Assembly: GCA_022783665.1 (NCBI GenBank) | Contig: JALFZJ010000025.1 | Location: forward strand, 1-62,154 | Reading direction: 5' to 3' | DNA length: 62,154 bases | Source: Arcanobacterium sp. | GTDB taxonomy: Bacteria > Actinomycetota > Actinomycetes > Actinomycetales > Actinomycetaceae | In this document: one piece after another, positions 45,671 to 54,894 of the stretch | Layout of the letters: every line of letters begins with the position of its first letter | Position numbering within the stretch: the first letter of the stretch is position 1 | Notes under the pieces: model-generated | The model's input: the letters and a program-made list of their open reading frames with translations, nothing else | Told to the model about the DNA's origin: nothing | The model's database searches: none | Made by a program: the position numbers and the translations under genes

Positions 45671-45736
45671 AAACATGCCGCTAGTAGTGAGGTGCAATGC
45701 CCGCACGCAACGATCACCACGTGAAATGAGATAGTG

Positions 45737-46981
45737 ATGAGCTGCATGATCCCAGAGCCGAACGAGCCTACTCGCACTGTTGCGCCAGCGCAGTGGAATC
45801 GGCTGAGTGCGCCAACGGAGTCGCTCGCTCAAATGACGACCTTCGCCACCGGCGGCAAAGTGGCGCAATATGTCGAAGCGTACAGCGAAGCAGAGTTAAT
45901 CGATGCGATTGAGTCGGCTGATCGCGATGGCATTCCACTCCTTGTGCTAGGCGGCGGAAGTAATATTCTCGCATCATCCACAGATTTCCCTGGAAGGGTA
46001 GTGCGAGATGCCCGCCAGGAGATTAGCACAGTTTTCGAAGAGGGCTGCCCTGGGGCACGTATGCACGTCAGTGCAGGCACCCCGTGGGACGCCGTCGTCG
46101 TATACGCCATCGAACACGGATGGATGGGTATGGAGGCGCTATCTGGTATTCCCGGCACGGCTGGAGCGGCGATAGTGCAAAACATCGGCGCGTACGGCCA
46201 AGAAGTGGCAGGTACAGTAGTGGTCGCACGTACCTATGATCGGCTTACCCGTAGTATCCGCACACTCTTTCTTTCCGATATGGCTCTCGGCTACCGCGCG
46301 TCACTCCTCAAAGACTCAATGAGAGCAGGCGAGCGACTCAAAGGCGCGAGCCAGTCGCATGTGGCGGCCCGCCTAGATCCGCACGAAGGCGGCCATATCT
46401 GGAGTTACAGCCCGCGATGGATTGTGCTCGATGTGGATTTCCAGCTGCGCCTCGCATCGATGTCAGAACCTGTACGGTACGGGCAGCTAGCCGATCTTCT
46501 TGGCGTCGAAGTCGGTACTCGGGTGCCAAGCACGGATCTGCGGGCGGCGGTGCTCGAACTTCGGCGTGGCAAAGGAATGGTGCTTGATGACGCCGATCGC
46601 GACACCTATTCTGCAGGGTCATTCTTCACAAACCCGATATTGAGCGAAGTAGAAGCTGCTGCTCTACCACAGGACGCACCGCGCTACAGCGTAACAGATG
46701 CCACCGCGGTGAATCAGATAGGGGCAGCAGCCCCCAATGTGCCCGGCCTCGTCAAAACCTCTGCTGCGTGGCTCATTAGCCGTGCAGGTTTTACCCCAGG
46801 GTTCAACATGCCTGGGCCGGCAGCGATTTCGCGCAAACACTCTTTGGCATTGACGAACCGCGGAGGGGCACGAGGTGAAGATATCGCGCAGCTTGCACGC
46901 ACCATCCGCGATAGTGTGCGCGAACAGTTCGGTGTAACTCTCGAACCCGAGCCAGTGCTCGTTGGCTTGAGCATCGATTAG
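45737..46981 (+). CDS. murB: UDP-N-acetylenolpyruvoylglucosamine reductase
   Basis: A 414-residue FAD enzyme that reduces UDP-GlcNAc-enolpyruvate to UDP-MurNAc in peptidoglycan synthesis. FAD-binding motifs are LLVLGGGSNILASS and GIPGTAGAAIVQNIGAYGQE. The catalytic Ser is in YSAGSFFTNPI, and LGYRASLLK is the type I loop. It is longer than E. coli MurB, as usual in actinobacteria. GTG at 45734 is an alternative start. It faces the adenosine-deaminase-like gene. Confidence 0.95.
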   Translation: MSCMIPEPNEPTRTVAPAQWNRLSAPTESLAQMTTFATGGKVAQYVEAYSEAELIDAIESADRDGIPLLVLGGGSNILASSTDFPGRVVRDARQEISTVFEEGCPGARMHVSAGTPWDAVVVYAIEHGWMGMEALSGIPGTAGAAIVQNIGAYGQEVAGTVVVARTYDRLTRSIRTLFLSDMALGYRASLLKDSMRAGERLKGASQSHVAARLDPHEGGHIWSYSPRWIVLDVDFQLRLASMSEPVRYGQLADLLGVEVGTRVPSTDLRAAVLELRRGKGMVLDDADRDTYSAGSFFTNPILSEVEAAALPQDAPRYSVTDATAVNQIGAAAPNVPGLVKTSAAWLISRAGFTPGFNMPGPAAISRKHSLALTNRGGARGEDIAQLARTIRDSVREQFGVTLEPEPVLVGLSID

Positions 46982-47028
46982 GGCGGCGGAGAGTGCCGGA
47001 AAGGCATGGGAGAAGTGGTGAGCATTGA

Positions 47029-48060
47029 TTACGGGAGATAAGTATCTGGCTCGGCCAGCCATGTATCAACATCGCCAAGCCATCGCCTTTTGCTGCTATC
47101 GGATGCAAGTGATGCCCGTATCGAAGACCGAGCAAGATCAGCCAGCTCAGAGTCACTTAAGCCTTGGCGCCGCGCTATCTCGTACTGTGCAGTGAGTCTG
47201 GAGAGGAACAGAAGAGGATCATCTGCTCCAAGAGCCACCTGTGCGCCGTGATCAAGCAAGGTGCGCAAGGGCACCTCTGATGCATCGGCATATACGCCGA
47301 GCTGCACATTTGAGGCCGGGCAGACTTCGAGAGAAATATTCTGAGCCACAATTGAATCGAGTAAGTATGGATCTTCAGCCGCTCGCACTCCGTGGCCAAG
47401 CCGGCGCGGATGCAAGCTAGATATCACTTGCTTGATGTGCTCTGGGCCAAGCAGCTCACCGCCATGAGGCACCAGAGCGAGGCCGGCTTTTGCCGCAATG
47501 GCAAAAGCCGGCGCCCACTGCGGCGTCTCGCCACGGCGTTCATCGTTCGATAAGCCAAAACCAACTACCTCGCCTGGCTGATCACCCGCATATCTCGCAG
47601 CCAGGCGAGCAAGTGTGCGCGCATCGAGAGGATGTTTCATCCGAGAAGCTGCCACGATCACACCCACATCAATGCCCACATCGCGTGAGGCGATCCGCGC
47701 TTCGTCAAGCACAATCTCAAGTGCAGGCGTGATACCGCCAACGTATGGCGCATAAGAAGTGGGATCGATCTGGATTTCGAGACGCCGAGAGCCCTCACGG
47801 GCGTCGTCTTCGACAGCTTCATGAATGATTCGGCGCATCGCACTTTCGGTGCGCACCACCTTCCGTGCTGCGTCATACGAGCGCTGGAAACGAAACCAGC
47901 CGCGCTGATTCGCAGGTACGTGGAGTGCTTCGTCGTCTGTGAGCGTAGAAGGTAAGCGGATACCAGTCTCTGCAGCCAGCTCGATCAGTGTAGTTACCCG
48001 CATCGACCCGGTGAAATGAAGATGGAGATGAGCTTTGGGAAGCTGGTTCAGATTCCGCAT
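47029..48060 (-). CDS. Adenosine deaminase-like metallo-hydrolase
   Basis: A 343-residue protein of the adenosine/AMP deaminase family. Metal and catalytic motifs are KAHLHLHFTGSMR (HxH), PHGGELLGPEH (His and catalytic Glu), LGHGVRAAEDP, LEVCPASNVQLG and GADDPLLF (Asp pair). It probably deaminates adenosine or a related purine in salvage. The HFTGSMR variant is shared with actinobacterial relatives, so the substrate is not certain. ATG at 48060 is chosen by conservation, with 48069 as alternative. Divergent from the kinase gene at 48129. Confidence 0.85.
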   Translation of the reverse strand: MRNLNQLPKAHLHLHFTGSMRVTTLIELAAETGIRLPSTLTDDEALHVPANQRGWFRFQRSYDAARKVVRTESAMRRIIHEAVEDDAREGSRRLEIQIDPTSYAPYVGGITPALEIVLDEARIASRDVGIDVGVIVAASRMKHPLDARTLARLAARYAGDQPGEVVGFGLSNDERRGETPQWAPAFAIAAKAGLALVPHGGELLGPEHIKQVISSLHPRRLGHGVRAAEDPYLLDSIVAQNISLEVCPASNVQLGVYADASEVPLRTLLDHGAQVALGADDPLLFLSRLTAQYEIARRQGLSDSELADLARSSIRASLASDSSKRRWLGDVDTWLAEPDTYLP

Positions 48061-48128
48061 GAGCACCATTGTGCCACAGTTGCATCCTGCACTTGAATAA
48101 TCGATCAACTCCTCACTATAAAAGAGCT

Positions 48129-49361
48129 ATGGGTAGTGAGCATCGTGCATTGCGTGAACGCCAAGATGTACAGCTATTGACGAGTGCACGTGCCGGAGAA
48201 ATGCTCCGCCTTGGTCTCGCTCACAAGGGCGAACTGCGATCTTGGAGTGTGCATAAAGTGCATCACCGCCCAGGCGCTGGTGTATCGGTAGGATATGCAG
48301 TGATCCTGCGCGTTGGGGATATCGATCACGATCTGTACATTGTGGCAAGCACATCTGTTGTAAATGAGGATGCGCTCATTGAAAACGACGGCCGTACCTT
48401 GCGCCTCGGAGCAACGCGCGTGCACATATGGGAATATCCATTCGATCCCCAGCTTCCCGCGCTCGAGCAGGCCTGCACGCCGATGCTCCTTGAAGAAACA
48501 CTCGGTGAGCCGGTAGATATCGAGCTGATCGGCTATCGCCCTACGCGCCGAGCGGTGGTGAAAATCGAACGTCAGCACAGTGCCGATGTGCTGTACGCCA
48601 AAGTGCTTCCCCCGAAAGCACAAGATGCTTTTGAGCGCCGCTTACATATGGTGGGTGAGCAGCTTCCAGCTCCGCGAATAGTACGCAGTGATCCCGGAAT
48701 GGTTGTGATGACGGCGGTTTCAGGCGTTCCGTTATCCCGGATACTTGCCGGATTCGAATCCGGTAGCGCTCGCGCATACACCTCGGTGCTTGATTCTCTT
48801 GAGACGGCGCTCGATCGCCTCCCACTCGATGCTTTGACTCTTCCACGACGCCCCGCATGGGCGCAGCGTGCGCGCCACTACGGTGCTGCGGCGGCGGTGG
48901 CTCTGCCTCAGCATGAGCGCCGGTGTATCGAGGTGGCGCGTGGGATTGAGGAGTCGCTCGATCGTGCAGATCTTGGTGCGCTCGTCGTCACTCATGGTGA
49001 TTTCTATGAAGCGAATGTGTACATCGATCCGCAAACTTGGAAAGTCTCGGGAATACTCGACGTGGATTCTCTTGGCCCAGGTTACCGCGTGTTTGACTGG
49101 GCATGCCTCCTCGGGCATCTGAGCGTGCTACCTCGCCTCTGCCCGCAACGCTATGAGCATTTGGGTGAGCTCGTGGAATGCTGGCGCGATGATCTGTGTG
49201 AATTCATGGATCCTGTAGCGCTGTGTGCCGCAACTGCAGGTGTGGTGCTTTCCCTTGTGGCGGGCGCGAAGCGTACGCGCAAGCGCCGCAGCCCTGAGGC
49301 TGAGCATCGACTTTCCGTGGCGGAGGGCTGGCTTTCGCAGGCCTATGATTATGCGCGCTAA
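48129..49361 (+). CDS. APH-family phosphotransferase
   Basis: A 410-residue protein with an aminoglycoside/choline-kinase-like fold. The catalytic Brenner motif is VTHGDFYEANVYID, and the metal-binding Asp is in GILDVDSLGPG; a Lys in the N-lobe (VLYAKVLPPK) fits the ATP site. The natural substrate is unknown. There is no reason to call it a resistance gene, because many actinomycete chromosomes carry such kinases. ATG at 48129 is preferred; upstream in-frame codons overlap the divergent gene. Confidence 0.8.
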   Translation: MGSEHRALRERQDVQLLTSARAGEMLRLGLAHKGELRSWSVHKVHHRPGAGVSVGYAVILRVGDIDHDLYIVASTSVVNEDALIENDGRTLRLGATRVHIWEYPFDPQLPALEQACTPMLLEETLGEPVDIELIGYRPTRRAVVKIERQHSADVLYAKVLPPKAQDAFERRLHMVGEQLPAPRIVRSDPGMVVMTAVSGVPLSRILAGFESGSARAYTSVLDSLETALDRLPLDALTLPRRPAWAQRARHYGAAAAVALPQHERRCIEVARGIEESLDRADLGALVVTHGDFYEANVYIDPQTWKVSGILDVDSLGPGYRVFDWACLLGHLSVLPRLCPQRYEHLGELVECWRDDLCEFMDPVALCAATAGVVLSLVAGAKRTRKRRSPEAEHRLSVAEGWLSQAYDYAR

Positions 49362-49512
49362 CAGCTGAATATCTTCAGGTAAGCGCGACGGCTACCGCAC
49401 GGCCTCAGGCGTCGCAATAGCCTCTTTCGCGCGGTGGCTTTGATGCGGACGAAAGTGCCCCAGAGCCGCAGCCCTAGAGCACCTTCATCGTGTCGGCGCA
49501 GGCGCGCCCCGG

Positions 49513-50718
49513 CTAAGCAAAAAGCTTTTGGAGACGCTCGATGCCCGCTACGAGATCGTCGTCTGAAAGAGCATACGATAGGCGTAGATATCCAGGTGCG
49601 CCGAATGCTTCGCCTGGCACAACTGCTACTTCTGCTTCTTCAAGGATGAGAGTCGCAAGCTCGGACGTGGTGTGCGCGATGCGGCCAGCGATCGTCTTGC
49701 CCAGCACTTGAGTGACGTTCGGGAACACGTAGAACGCGCCAGTCGGTTCAGGCACTTCAAAACCTGGAATATCGCGTAGCATCGCAACAATCGTCTTGCG
49801 CCGGTGATCGAATGCTTCTTTCATCTTCGCAACAACTTGCTGATCGCCCGTCAAAGCGGCGAGCGCGGCACGCTGGCTCACATTGGCGACGTTCGATGTG
49901 GCGTGGCTTTGGAAGTTGGCGGCGGCTTTAATAACGTCAGCTGGGCCATACATCCAGCCGACTCGCCACCCCGTCATGGCGTAGGTCTTTGCAACACCAT
50001 TGACGACGATCGTCTGATCCGCTAGTTCTGGTACAACGTTGAGGATGTACTGCTGTTTGCCTGTGTACACGAGGTGCTCATAGATTTCATCCGTAATCAC
50101 CCAGATGCCGTTCGCCAATGCCCATTCGCCGATAGCTCTCAACTCGTCTTCAGAGTAGACGGCGCCGGTGGGGTTGGACGGTGAGCAAACAAGAAGAGCC
50201 TTCGTCTTATCGCTGAGCGCGGCATCAAGCTGGGCGACGCTCACCTTATACTCTTGATCTGACCCTGCCAGAACTTCTACTGGGATACCGCCGCAGAGGC
50301 GAATCGCTTCAGGATAGGTAGTCCAGTACGGTGCAGGTAGGATCACTTCGTCGCCGTCGTCAATAATCGAAGCGAATGCCTGGTAGACGGCTTGCTTGCC
50401 TCCGTTGGTAACGATGATATTGTTCGGATCGACCGTCACACCAGAATCTCGAAGCGTCTTTTCCGCGATTGCCTGACGCAGCTCAGGTAGACCTTTGGCT
50501 GGAGTATATTTGTGATTCTTCGGATCTCTCGCCGCTTCCACTGCCGCTTCAACAATGAAATCGGGGGTGGGAAAGTTTGGTTCGCCCGCTCCAAAGCCGA
50601 TCACAGGTTTGCCCTCAGCTTTGAGGGCTTTTGCTTTCGCATCTACTGCGAGGGTTGCTGATTCTTGAATTGCACCCAGACGCGCCGAGACGCGCCCTTT
50701 CAGTTCTTTATTCGCCAT
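49513..50718 (-). CDS. Aspartate aminotransferase, class I/II
   Basis: A 401-residue PLP-dependent aminotransferase. The Schiff-base lysine is Lys244 ([16 protein letters not shown]), the PLP-contacting Asp210 is in [15 protein letters not shown] lies at 181-185, and [15 protein letters not shown] is the substrate-loop region. It transfers amino groups between aspartate (or a related acid) and 2-oxoglutarate. Its place just before tRNA-Trp/secE is seen in related actinomycetes. It is transcribed away from them. Confidence 0.92.
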   Translation of the reverse strand: MANKELKGRVSARLGAIQESATLAVDAKAKALKAEGKPVIGFGAGEPNFPTPDFIVEAAVEAARDPKNHKYTPAKGLPELRQAIAEKTLRDSGVTVDPNNIIVTNGGKQAVYQAFASIIDDGDEVILPAPYWTTYPEAIRLCGGIPVEVLAGSDQEYKVSVAQLDAALSDKTKALLVCSPSNPTGAVYSEDELRAIGEWALANGIWVITDEIYEHLVYTGKQQYILNVVPELADQTIVVNGVAKTYAMTGWRVGWMYGPADVIKAAANFQSHATSNVANVSQRAALAALTGDQQVVAKMKEAFDHRRKTIVAMLRDIPGFEVPEPTGAFYVFPNVTQVLGKTIAGRIAHTTSELATLILEEAEVAVVPGEAFGAPGYLRLSYALSDDDLVAGIERLQKLFA

Positions 50719-51055
50719 ACTTCAAATATACGGGCAAACACGCGTCGATGAATCACACTTCTCAATTTGCGTTACGTTTAGCGTCCGATGCGGAAATCAA
50801 TGTTTAAACCGTGAAGTGATATGAGGTGTGCCACCACAATTGAAGCTATGTGGACGATTGGTAGGTAAATCGCTAAGCTGATGAAGTCTACAAGCGATGT
50901 GCTGTGCGCATTGTGCCTTGAGGCGAATATACGTTTTAGGGCATAATGAGTGGGCAGGCATGTTTGTAGGACGCGAGGCTGCGCCTTGCAGGCAGTGCTT
51001 GCACAGCGGAATCTACGCAGATTCACAGATCCTCCATCAGTGGCGGGTCAGTAAT
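50719..51055. other. Gene-free region upstream of tRNA-Trp
   Basis: About 337 bases with the promoters of the aminotransferase (minus) and tRNA-Trp (plus). A candidate plus-strand promoter is TTGAGG (50918-50923) with CATAAT (50942-50947), spacing 18. No gene is supported. Confidence 0.4.
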
Positions 51056-51128
51056 AGGGTAGTGGCGCAATTGGTAGCGCACCGGTCTCCAAAACCGGCG
51101 GTTGTGGGTTCGAGTCCCTCCTGCCCTG
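51056..51128 (+). tRNA. tRNA-Trp (CCA)
   Basis: A 73-base tRNA with anticodon loop CTCCAAA (anticodon CCA). The acceptor AGGGTAG pairs with CTGCCCT, with one U-G. The T stem GTGGG/CCCTC carries one U-U mismatch (positions 50 and 64). The placement before secE is conserved. Confidence 0.93.
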
Positions 51129-51135
51129 CTAGAGG

Positions 51136-51155
51136 CGGCCCTGACGGGCCGTTTT
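51136..51155 (+). terminator. Rho-independent terminator after tRNA-Trp
   Basis: CGGCCC-TGAC-GGGCCG (51136-51151) is a perfect 6-base stem followed by TTTT. It ends tRNA-Trp transcription or attenuates read-through into secE. Confidence 0.75.
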
Positions 51156-51194
51156 CCTTATCAACAGGACGTTATCGAGGCTGAAGGGGTTACC

Positions 51195-51443
51195 GTGAAC
51201 GACGTGGCAGGGGCGCGCGGATCGGCTGGTGCGAAGAGTGCCAGTGCGAAGCAGGGTATATTCGCTCGCCTGATAACTTTCTTCAAGGAAGTCATTATTG
51301 AGTTCAAGAAGGTGCAGCGCCCAACTCCATCAGAGTTATGGCAGATGTTCCTCACCGTACTTTCATTCCTGGTTGTTGTGATGGTTTTCGTAGGTCTGCT
51401 CGATCTCGCATTCAGCCAGACGGTATTTTGGGTGTTCGGGTAG
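51195..51443 (+). CDS. secE: Preprotein translocase subunit SecE
   Basis: An 82-residue single-span SecE. A short variable N-terminus precedes the amphipathic FFKEVIIEFKKVQRPTPSELW and the membrane helix (about 53-75). It stabilises SecY in the translocon. GTG at 51195 has AAGGGG just upstream. The tRNA-Trp-secE-nusG-rplK-rplA order is standard. Confidence 0.95.
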   Translation: MNDVAGARGSAGAKSASAKQGIFARLITFFKEVIIEFKKVQRPTPSELWQMFLTVLSFLVVVMVFVGLLDLAFSQTVFWVFG

Positions 51444-51532
51444 TAACGAGTCATAAGCCTCCGCATCATCCGAGCGATCACCCCACAAGTCGTTACTGCA
51501 TAAGTTGCTACATTACAAAGGAATCTTGAATC

Positions 51533-52417
51533 GTGACTGAAGAAAAGAACGAACTCGACGCCTCGCCCCTGTTTTCGAATGCAGAGACGACGAATGCGCC
51601 GGTAAGTGCCCCCGATGCCGGGTCTGAACCTGCGGCAGGCTACGACGCTGACGCCGTAGAATCTGACGTTGTGGCTAGCGAAGATGTTGAACACGACGCC
51701 AACGAAAACGCCGCACCTCAGGCCTTGGAAGAATCGACGAGTGCTGAATCCGAGACGGCGCGCGTCTCGCAGGCGGTGGCTGAGCTAGACCTCGGTGAAG
51801 GCGTCGTCTCAGAGGAGGATGTACGCAAGGCGCTTAAGGTACTTCCCGGGCGCTGGTACGCATTACACACCTATGCTGGTTACGAAAAACGCGTTAAGCA
51901 GGATCTTGAAATCCGTATTCACTCGATGAACATGGAAGATTACATTTTCCAGGTGGTCGTTCCGATGGAAGATGTGATCGAGGTGAAGAAGGGGCAGAAC
52001 AAGCTCGTATCGCGCGTGCGGATTCCGGGCTACGCGCTTGTGCGGATGGATTTAACAAACGATTCGTGGCGTGTTGTGCAAGAGACGAACGGCGTAACGG
52101 GTTTTGTGGGCAATGGCCGTAACCCTGTGGCGCTTTCGCTTGACGAAATCGTGCAGTTGCTCATGCCAACCGTAGAACAAGAAGCCGCTAAGCAGGCCGT
52201 TGCAGCTGGTAAGCCTACGCAAACGAAGCCTCAGGTTGTCTCGATCGAATATGAAGTAGGAGAGACTGTAACGCTTATCACTGAGCCGTGGGTGGGAATG
52301 CCCGCTACAATTTCTGAGGTGGATGCAGCAAACCAGCGTCTCACGGTTTTGATGACTCTTGTCGGCCAGGAAACCCCTGTCGACTTGTCTTTCTCCCAGG
52401 TGAAGAAAGCCGATTAA
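51533..52417 (+). CDS. nusG: Transcription factor NusG
   Basis: A 294-residue NusG. It has an acidic, disordered N-terminal extension of about 105 residues typical of actinobacteria, then the NGN domain (from RWYALHTYAGYEKRVKQDL) and a C-terminal KOW domain (VGETVTLITEPWVGMPATI). It binds RNA polymerase and influences pausing and Rho-dependent termination. GTG start with AAAGGAA upstream. A palindrome and hairpin follow before rplK. Confidence 0.95.
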   Translation: MTEEKNELDASPLFSNAETTNAPVSAPDAGSEPAAGYDADAVESDVVASEDVEHDANENAAPQALEESTSAESETARVSQAVAELDLGEGVVSEEDVRKALKVLPGRWYALHTYAGYEKRVKQDLEIRIHSMNMEDYIFQVVVPMEDVIEVKKGQNKLVSRVRIPGYALVRMDLTNDSWRVVQETNGVTGFVGNGRNPVALSLDEIVQLLMPTVEQEAAKQAVAAGKPTQTKPQVVSIEYEVGETVTLITEPWVGMPATISEVDAANQRLTVLMTLVGQETPVDLSFSQVKKAD

Positions 52418-52446
52418 AGCGCAGAAGTGCCCTTGTGGGGCAGTGC

Positions 52447-52498
52447 TGCGCCTAGGCGCACCGAGGAAAAGACGCCCGCCACTTTTGCCATGTGGCGG
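52447..52498 (+). other. Structured nusG-rplK intergenic region
   Basis: TGCGCCTAGGCGCA (52447-52460) is a perfect 14-base palindrome. It is followed by hairpin CCGCCAC-N9-GTGGCGG (52476-52498), 29 bases before the rplK start. It may be a leader element of the L11-L1 genes. Confidence 0.5.
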
Positions 52499-52526
52499 TA
52501 ACCGATTAAACAAAGGATCAATATAG

Positions 52527-52961
52527 ATGGCACCGAAGAAGAAGGTAGTAGGCCTGATTAAGCTTCAGATTCCTGCCGGCCAGGCAACCCCTGCGCCGCC
52601 AGTGGGTCCGGCTCTTGGTCAGCACGGCGTGAATATCATGGAGTTCACCCAGGCCTACAATGCCGCAACAGAATCACTGCGTGGAAATATCGTACCGGTG
52701 GAAATCACCGTCTACGAGGATCGCTCTTTCACGTTCGTCACCAAGACGCCTCCGGCAGCAGATCTGCTTAAGAAGGCTGCAGGCATTAAGAAGGGCTCTG
52801 GGGTTCCGCACACGAATAAGGTCGGCCACGTCACCGCCGATCAGCTCCGCGAGATTGCAAAGACGAAAGAACCAGATCTCAACGCGAACGATATTGACGC
52901 TGCAGCCCGTATTATCGCAGGTACTGCACGGTCAATGGGTTTGACGACGGACGAAATCTAA
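52527..52961 (+). CDS. rplK: 50S ribosomal protein L11
   Basis: A 144-residue L11. The N-terminal domain starts [20 protein letters not shown], and the C-terminal rRNA-binding domain includes [18 protein letters not shown] and the end GTARSMGL. It forms the GTPase-associated region of the 50S subunit. AAAGGATC lies before the ATG. Confidence 0.98.
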   Translation: MAPKKKVVGLIKLQIPAGQATPAPPVGPALGQHGVNIMEFTQAYNAATESLRGNIVPVEITVYEDRSFTFVTKTPPAADLLKKAAGIKKGSGVPHTNKVGHVTADQLREIAKTKEPDLNANDIDAAARIIAGTARSMGLTTDEI

Positions 52962-53094
52962 GACTTACTCGACACATCAACACATTGAGTTAATGCGCCT
53001 GCGAGTTTGATTCCCTCGCATCCGCGTAGTGGTAGAGCCCGGAGCTGGCTCGTTCCCCACAACTGCTCATAACTTGAATCAAGGAGATAGCAGA

Positions 53095-53802
53095 ATGGCA
53101 AAGCGCTCAAAGAACTATCGTAAAGCCGCCGAGCTGATCCAAGCCGGTGAGCTTTACACTCCAGCTGAAGCTATGGAGCTTGCGCTCAAGACTTCGGTGA
53201 CGAAATTTGATTCCACAGTGGAGGTTGTATTCCGCCTCGGCGTGGATCCGCGTAAGGCAGATCAGATGGTGCGCGGCACCGTTGCACTGCCCAATGGTAC
53301 TGGCAAGACGGCTCGCGTGATTGTATTCGCAACTGGCCCGAACGCGCAGGCAGCTATTGACGCTGGAGCGGATGAGGTTGGCGATGATGACCTTATCGCA
53401 AAGGTTGCCGGCGGATGGACTGACTTCGACGCGGCAGTGGCTACGCCGGACATGATGGGTAAAGTTGGCCGTCTTGGCCGCGTGCTCGGCCCGCGTGGTT
53501 TGATGCCGAACCCTAAGACGGGTACCGTCACGATGGATACTGCAAAAGCCGTATCTGATATTAAGGGTGGCCGCATCGAGTTCCGCGTAGACAAGAATGC
53601 GAACCTGCCTTTCATTATCGGTACCACCGCTTTTAGTGCTGAACAGCTTGAGGAAAACTTCCGTGCTGCATACGCAGAGATCGTGCGGTTGAAGCCCGCT
53701 TCCTCTAAAGGCCGCTACATCAACAAGGTGACTGTATCGACGACGATGGGGCCTGGTATTCCGCTCGACGTCGCACGCCTTGCAAAGGCAGTGGAGCAGT
53801 AA
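53095..53802 (+). CDS. rplA: 50S ribosomal protein L1
   Basis: A 235-residue L1, forming the ribosomal L1 stalk and binding 23S rRNA. Typical segments are [20 protein letters not shown] and [23 protein letters not shown] at 53095 follows AAGGAGA; an upstream in-frame extension is not conserved. The L11-L1 unit is ended by a strong hairpin, and an inverted gene then separates it from the L10-L12 unit. Confidence 0.98.
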   Translation: MAKRSKNYRKAAELIQAGELYTPAEAMELALKTSVTKFDSTVEVVFRLGVDPRKADQMVRGTVALPNGTGKTARVIVFATGPNAQAAIDAGADEVGDDDLIAKVAGGWTDFDAAVATPDMMGKVGRLGRVLGPRGLMPNPKTGTVTMDTAKAVSDIKGGRIEFRVDKNANLPFIIGTTAFSAEQLEENFRAAYAEIVRLKPASSKGRYINKVTVSTTMGPGIPLDVARLAKAVEQ

Positions 53803-53840
53803 AACGGCTCTGACGCTGCGGCACCACAGAGAAAAACGTG

Positions 53841-53882
53841 AATGAAAGCCCGTTCATGCGTGTGCATGAGCGGGCTTTCATT
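53841..53882. terminator. Bidirectional terminator after rplA
   Basis: A perfect 12-base stem, AATGAAAGCCCG (53841-53852) with CGGGCTTTCATT (53871-53882). Six more inner pairs (one G-U) extend it around the loop CGTGTG. It faces rplA on one strand and the doxX-like gene on the other. Confidence 0.8.
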
Positions 53883-53911
53883 GACGTCGAGCGTCGTCTC
53901 ACGTCGAGGAT

Positions 53912-53945
53912 CGCTATGCCTAGCACGAGTTATCGTGCCATAGCG
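53912..53945. terminator. Second hairpin before the doxX-like gene end
   Basis: CGCTATG (53912-53918) pairs with CATAGCG (53939-53945), and GCACGA/TCGTGC pairs inside around GTTA, with a CCTA bulge. It lies just past the stop codon of the minus-strand gene. Confidence 0.5.
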
Positions 53946-53951
53946 TCCAAG

Positions 53952-54407
53952 TTAGTGACGTGCTGGCTCTTTCACACCGAGAGCATGATCGAGCGAGTAA
54001 CGCCCAGGGCCAGTGAGGAACAGCGTGAGCCCAATAGCGATGTAGAGCAGCGAAGCCTCGAATGATACACCGTCGCCGCGCTCATTCCAGAAACCGCCGG
54101 CGAGTTGCGTCTCAACAATGCCGATACCAACGAACATCAGCGTAAGCAGTAGGCCAGACCAGCGCGTGAACAAGCCGATAATGAGAAGGATAGGAAGCAC
54201 GATCTGGCCAAGCCCGATAATGACGGACCAGAACTTCGGTGCCGAGCTCACGATAATCTGATGCTCAAAGAACTTCGCGTTACCTTCGATATCGGTAAGC
54301 TTCGACAGGCCGTGAGTCACGAGAGCGATAGAAAGAATACGCAAGATCAGTAGGCCTAGATCGCGGTTACGCGCTGTGTTCATTCCGCGTAGTTGCAAGA
54401 AATTCAT
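53952..54407 (-). CDS. DoxX family membrane protein
   Basis: A 151-residue protein with about four membrane helices, of the DoxX family. The first helix has LGLLILRILSIALVTHGLSKL, and the second helix pair has GLGQIVLPILLIIGLFTRWSG. DoxX-like proteins have been linked to thiol/redox stress in mycobacteria. AAAGGAAT precedes the ATG. It is encoded opposite to and between rplA and rplJ, an unusual interruption. Confidence 0.85.
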   Translation of the reverse strand: MNFLQLRGMNTARNRDLGLLILRILSIALVTHGLSKLTDIEGNAKFFEHQIIVSSAPKFWSVIIGLGQIVLPILLIIGLFTRWSGLLLTLMFVGIGIVETQLAGGFWNERGDGVSFEASLLYIAIGLTLFLTGPGRYSLDHALGVKEPARH

Positions 54408-54683
54408 AGAGATTCCTTTTCTGTAATTGCGCCATCATCACGTGGCGCCGACTGTATATGAATTGAGCAAACGAATAGTAATGTCTATTACAGAAATACG
54501 TCCACGGGCAAAGTCTAGTCCTGTAGACGGACTAAAGTCCATCGCTCGGTAGTGCGGCCGTGGGAGTTAAATATTTGCGTATGTTTGCCGATTGGGAACT
54601 ACGCTGCCGCAGCAGTCATTGTGCACTCATGAGGCGCAATTGGGTGGTATGAAGTGTAAAGCGTCACGCATCTAGGGTAGGCA

Positions 54684-54712
54684 TTGACGTACGGTGTTTT
54701 CCTGCGTACATT
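54684..54712 (+). promoter_or_regulatory. Promoter of rplJ-rplL
   Basis: TTGACG (54684-54689) and TACATT (54707-54712) are spaced 17 bases. Transcription would begin near 54719, at the start of the L10 leader motif. Confidence 0.65.
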
Positions 54713-54718
54713 AATAGA

Positions 54719-54850
54719 TGCCTAAGACCGCAGGTCGCCCGTAGCCAACGGGGAGAATGTCGAGTAATCGGAACCCGCGCAGGAACGAAACATGAATATG
54801 GCGTACAAGATCGCCGTCATTCCTCGTGCCTGTGCACGAGGTTTTTTATT
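54719..54850 (+). ncRNA. Ribosomal protein L10 leader
   Basis: The sequence CCTAAGACCGCAGGTCG at 54721 is characteristic of L10 leaders, where the L10-L12 complex binds its own mRNA to hold down expression. It is followed by a terminator-like hairpin, CCTCGTGC-CTGT-GCACGAGG (54822-54841), with TTTTTT, an attenuator. Exact boundaries are estimates. Confidence 0.8.
54822..54847 (+). terminator. Attenuator in the L10 leader
   Basis: A perfect 8-base stem with 4-base loop and six T residues, 48 bases before rplJ. Premature termination here would limit L10-L12 synthesis. Confidence 0.75.
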
Positions 54851-54894
54851 GCCCGAGTGTACGATTTTGCGGCGTCTAACTCGGAAGGAGTCCC

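Larger units (their letters stand above)
45308..45736. other. Divergent region between fucI and murB
   Basis: About 430 bases with no supported gene. It holds the fucI promoter and operator (45441-45464) and a probable murB promoter (45640-45670). A 28-codon frame at about 45531 has no recognisable product. Confidence 0.5.

Noticed and set aside
48129..49361. APH-like gene as an antibiotic resistance determinant
   Set aside because: Only the general kinase fold is visible. Chromosomal relatives act on many small molecules, and there is no mobile element nearby.
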